From the NCBI GenBank assembly GCA_934668295.1, contig CAKUND010000103.1, forward strand, positions 1-6,952: DNA of 6,952 nt, read 5' to 3'. Under the pieces are notes generated by a model. It was not told the origin of the DNA and did no database searches. It saw nothing but the letters and a program-made list of their open reading frames with translations. Below, piece by piece: positions 5,982 to 6,952 of this stretch. The position numbers and the translations under genes were made by a program. Numbering within the stretch: position 1 is the stretch's first letter; each line of letters starts with the position of its first letter. Origin of the DNA: an uncultured Oscillospiraceae bacterium. Its GTDB lineage: Bacteria; Bacillota; Clostridia; Oscillospirales; Oscillospiraceae.

Positions 5982-6862
5982 CGGCGGGGGAGCAGGGGCT
6001 TCTGCTGCTTTGCTGCGCGCTGCCGGAGGACGATGCGCGGCCTCTGACTGCGGCGCAGCTGCAGGAGCTTTCCAAGCGGGCGCGCGCCCTTGGCCCCGGC
6101 GGGGAGGACCCGCTGCGGGAGCTGACTGCGCGCGATCTGACCCGGCTCGGCTATTCGCAGGAGCAGTGCGGGCGCATCGTGCGGCTGTTGTCGCGCGAAA
6201 CGCAGCTGGAGCGCTATCTGCGCGCGGCAGAGCAACACGGGATCGTCCCTATTACGCGCCTGTCGCCGCGGTATCCCGCGCGGCTGCGGCAGACGCTCGG
6301 CCAGCGCTGTCCGGCGGTGCTGTTTGTGAAGGGGGACGAGGCGCTGCTGTCTGCGCGCTGCATCTGCGTCGTCGGCTCGCGGGAGCTGACGGAGGGCGGA
6401 CGCGCGTTCGCGGAAGCTGCCGGACGGCTGATCGCCCGGTCGGATCGCGCGCTCTGCTCCGGCGGAGCGATGGGCGCGGATCGGGCGGCGCAGGAGGCTT
6501 GTTTGAACGCGGGCGGCTCTGCTGTGATCTTCCCGGCCGGGCGGCTTCTGGATTGCCCGGTGCAGGCACATGTTCTGTATCTGGCAGAGCAGGGCTACGA
6601 TCTGCCGTTTTCCGCGCAGCGGGCGCTGACGCGGAATCATTTTATCCATGCCATGGGCGAAAAAACGCTCGTCGCGCAGTGCCGCGCCGGAACAGGCGGC
6701 ACGTGGGACGGGACGACGGAGAATTTAAGACGCGGCTGGAGCCCGGTGTTTGTAAATGCCGACGGCTCTGAGGGCGCACAGGCTCTGATCGCGCGCGGCG
6801 CAGTCCCGGTGCGGACGCTGTCCGCGCTGGATGATCTGCAGCCCGCGCAGCTGCAGTTTTGA
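5978..6862 (+). CDS. DprA/Smf-like DNA-processing protein, divergent and short
   Basis: The 294-residue protein has the DprA (Smf) Rossmann-like fold. Classical DprA binds single-stranded DNA and loads RecA during transformation. Residues 1-110 form a poorly conserved helical N-terminus. The core then follows: YPARL (99-103), CPAVLFVKG (111-119), the nucleotide-fold motif VVGSR (131-135), SGGAMGAD (161-168, replacing the usual SGLARGID) and GGSAVIFPAG (179-188). TRNHFIHAM (218-226) stands in for the canonical RNRIISGLS. GTGGTWDGT (238-246) stands in for the usual SGSLITA stretch. No C-terminal winged-helix domain is visible. TTG at 5978 overlaps the helicase stop as TTGA, implying translational coupling; no Shine-Dalgarno precedes it. 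I found no better in-frame start nearby, since the next similar codons are internal leucines. Fold assignment is strong. A role in natural transformation is doubtful, given the divergent motifs and missing domain. Confidence 0.8.
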   Translation: MTAGEQGLLLLCCALPEDDARPLTAAQLQELSKRARALGPGGEDPLRELTARDLTRLGYSQEQCGRIVRLLSRETQLERYLRAAEQHGIVPITRLSPRYPARLRQTLGQRCPAVLFVKGDEALLSARCICVVGSRELTEGGRAFAEAAGRLIARSDRALCSGGAMGADRAAQEACLNAGGSAVIFPAGRLLDCPVQAHVLYLAEQGYDLPFSAQRALTRNHFIHAMGEKTLVAQCRAGTGGTWDGTTENLRRGWSPVFVNADGSEGAQALIARGAVPVRTLSALDDLQPAQLQF

Positions 6863-6869
6863 GGGGACT

Positions 6870-6952
6870 ATGCGATATTATTACGGACAGCTTTCCCGGC
6901 CGCTCCAGAGCGTGTATGACGCGCTTCTGGGCGGCTTTCGCGCGCTTGCGCC
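6870..6952 (+). CDS. 5' end of an unidentified gene (cut by window edge)
   Basis: ATG at 6870 opens a frame that stays open to the right edge, giving 27 complete codons. They read MRYYYGQLSRPLQSVYDALL, then GGFRALA. GAGGGG (6861-6866) overlaps the preceding stop and lies three bases before the ATG, a short but usable ribosome-site spacing. With only seven bases between stop and start, it is probably in the same transcript as the helicase and DprA-like genes. The Tyr-rich start followed by QLSxxxQxxYDxLL resembles the N-terminus of some clostridial transglutaminase-like proteins, but this is too short to name the product. Confidence 0.6.
   Translation, partial: MRYYYGQLSRPLQSVYDALLGGFRALA

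Noticed and set aside
5882..6649. 255-codon minus-strand open frame opposite the DprA-like gene
   Set aside because: The Arg/Gln/Pro-rich product is typical of antisense frames in GC-rich DNA. The sense frame has clear family motifs.
1..6952. CRISPR arrays, insertion sequences, attachment sites, tRNA or rRNA genes, riboswitches
   Set aside because: Reading both strands I saw no regularly spaced repeats, transposase motifs, flanking direct repeats or RNA-gene signatures. The non-coding gaps are too short or already explained by promoters and terminators.

Overview
The window is a chromosomal segment that looks like it comes from a high-G+C member of the Clostridia, most likely an Oscillospiraceae-type gut anaerobe. 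The evidence is a PolC-type replicative polymerase (a Firmicutes hallmark), G+C-rich codon use with strong GC at third positions, sigma-A-like promoters confined to short AT-rich gaps, and hairpin terminators. The taxonomic call is an inference from gene content and style, not from a marker search.

Layout. Bases 1-1842 (+) hold the C-terminal 613 codons of polC, cut off by the left edge. It is followed by two very stable, closely spaced hairpin terminators (1849-1925) that separate it from a convergent gene. That gene (1937-3187, -) encodes a glutamate/aspartate-type sodium symporter of the SLC1/DAACS family with its own promoter in an AT-rich gap (3188-3420). Upstream of it on the same strand is a cation diffusion facilitator metal exporter (3421-4614, -), ended by a GC-rich hairpin. 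The CDF gene and a DEAD-box RNA helicase (4788-5981, +) are divergently transcribed from a 173-base gap holding one recognisable promoter for each. The helicase stop codon overlaps the TTG start of a short DprA/Smf-like gene (5978-6862). An ATG seven bases after that stop opens another gene (6870 to the right edge), so these three probably form one transcription unit.

How the genes relate. polC is replication machinery. The two minus-strand genes are unrelated membrane transporters with separate promoters. The helicase, DprA-like gene and following ORF are tightly packed and probably co-expressed, but no common pathway is evident. I see no CRISPR array, insertion sequence, prophage gene, tRNA or rRNA. 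The window is mostly ordinary housekeeping and transport DNA. The points most worth a second look are the duplicated cytoplasmic domain and Asn-containing metal site of the CDF protein, the truncated divergent DprA-like protein coupled to an RNA helicase, and a palindrome lying over the predicted transcription start of the symporter gene.
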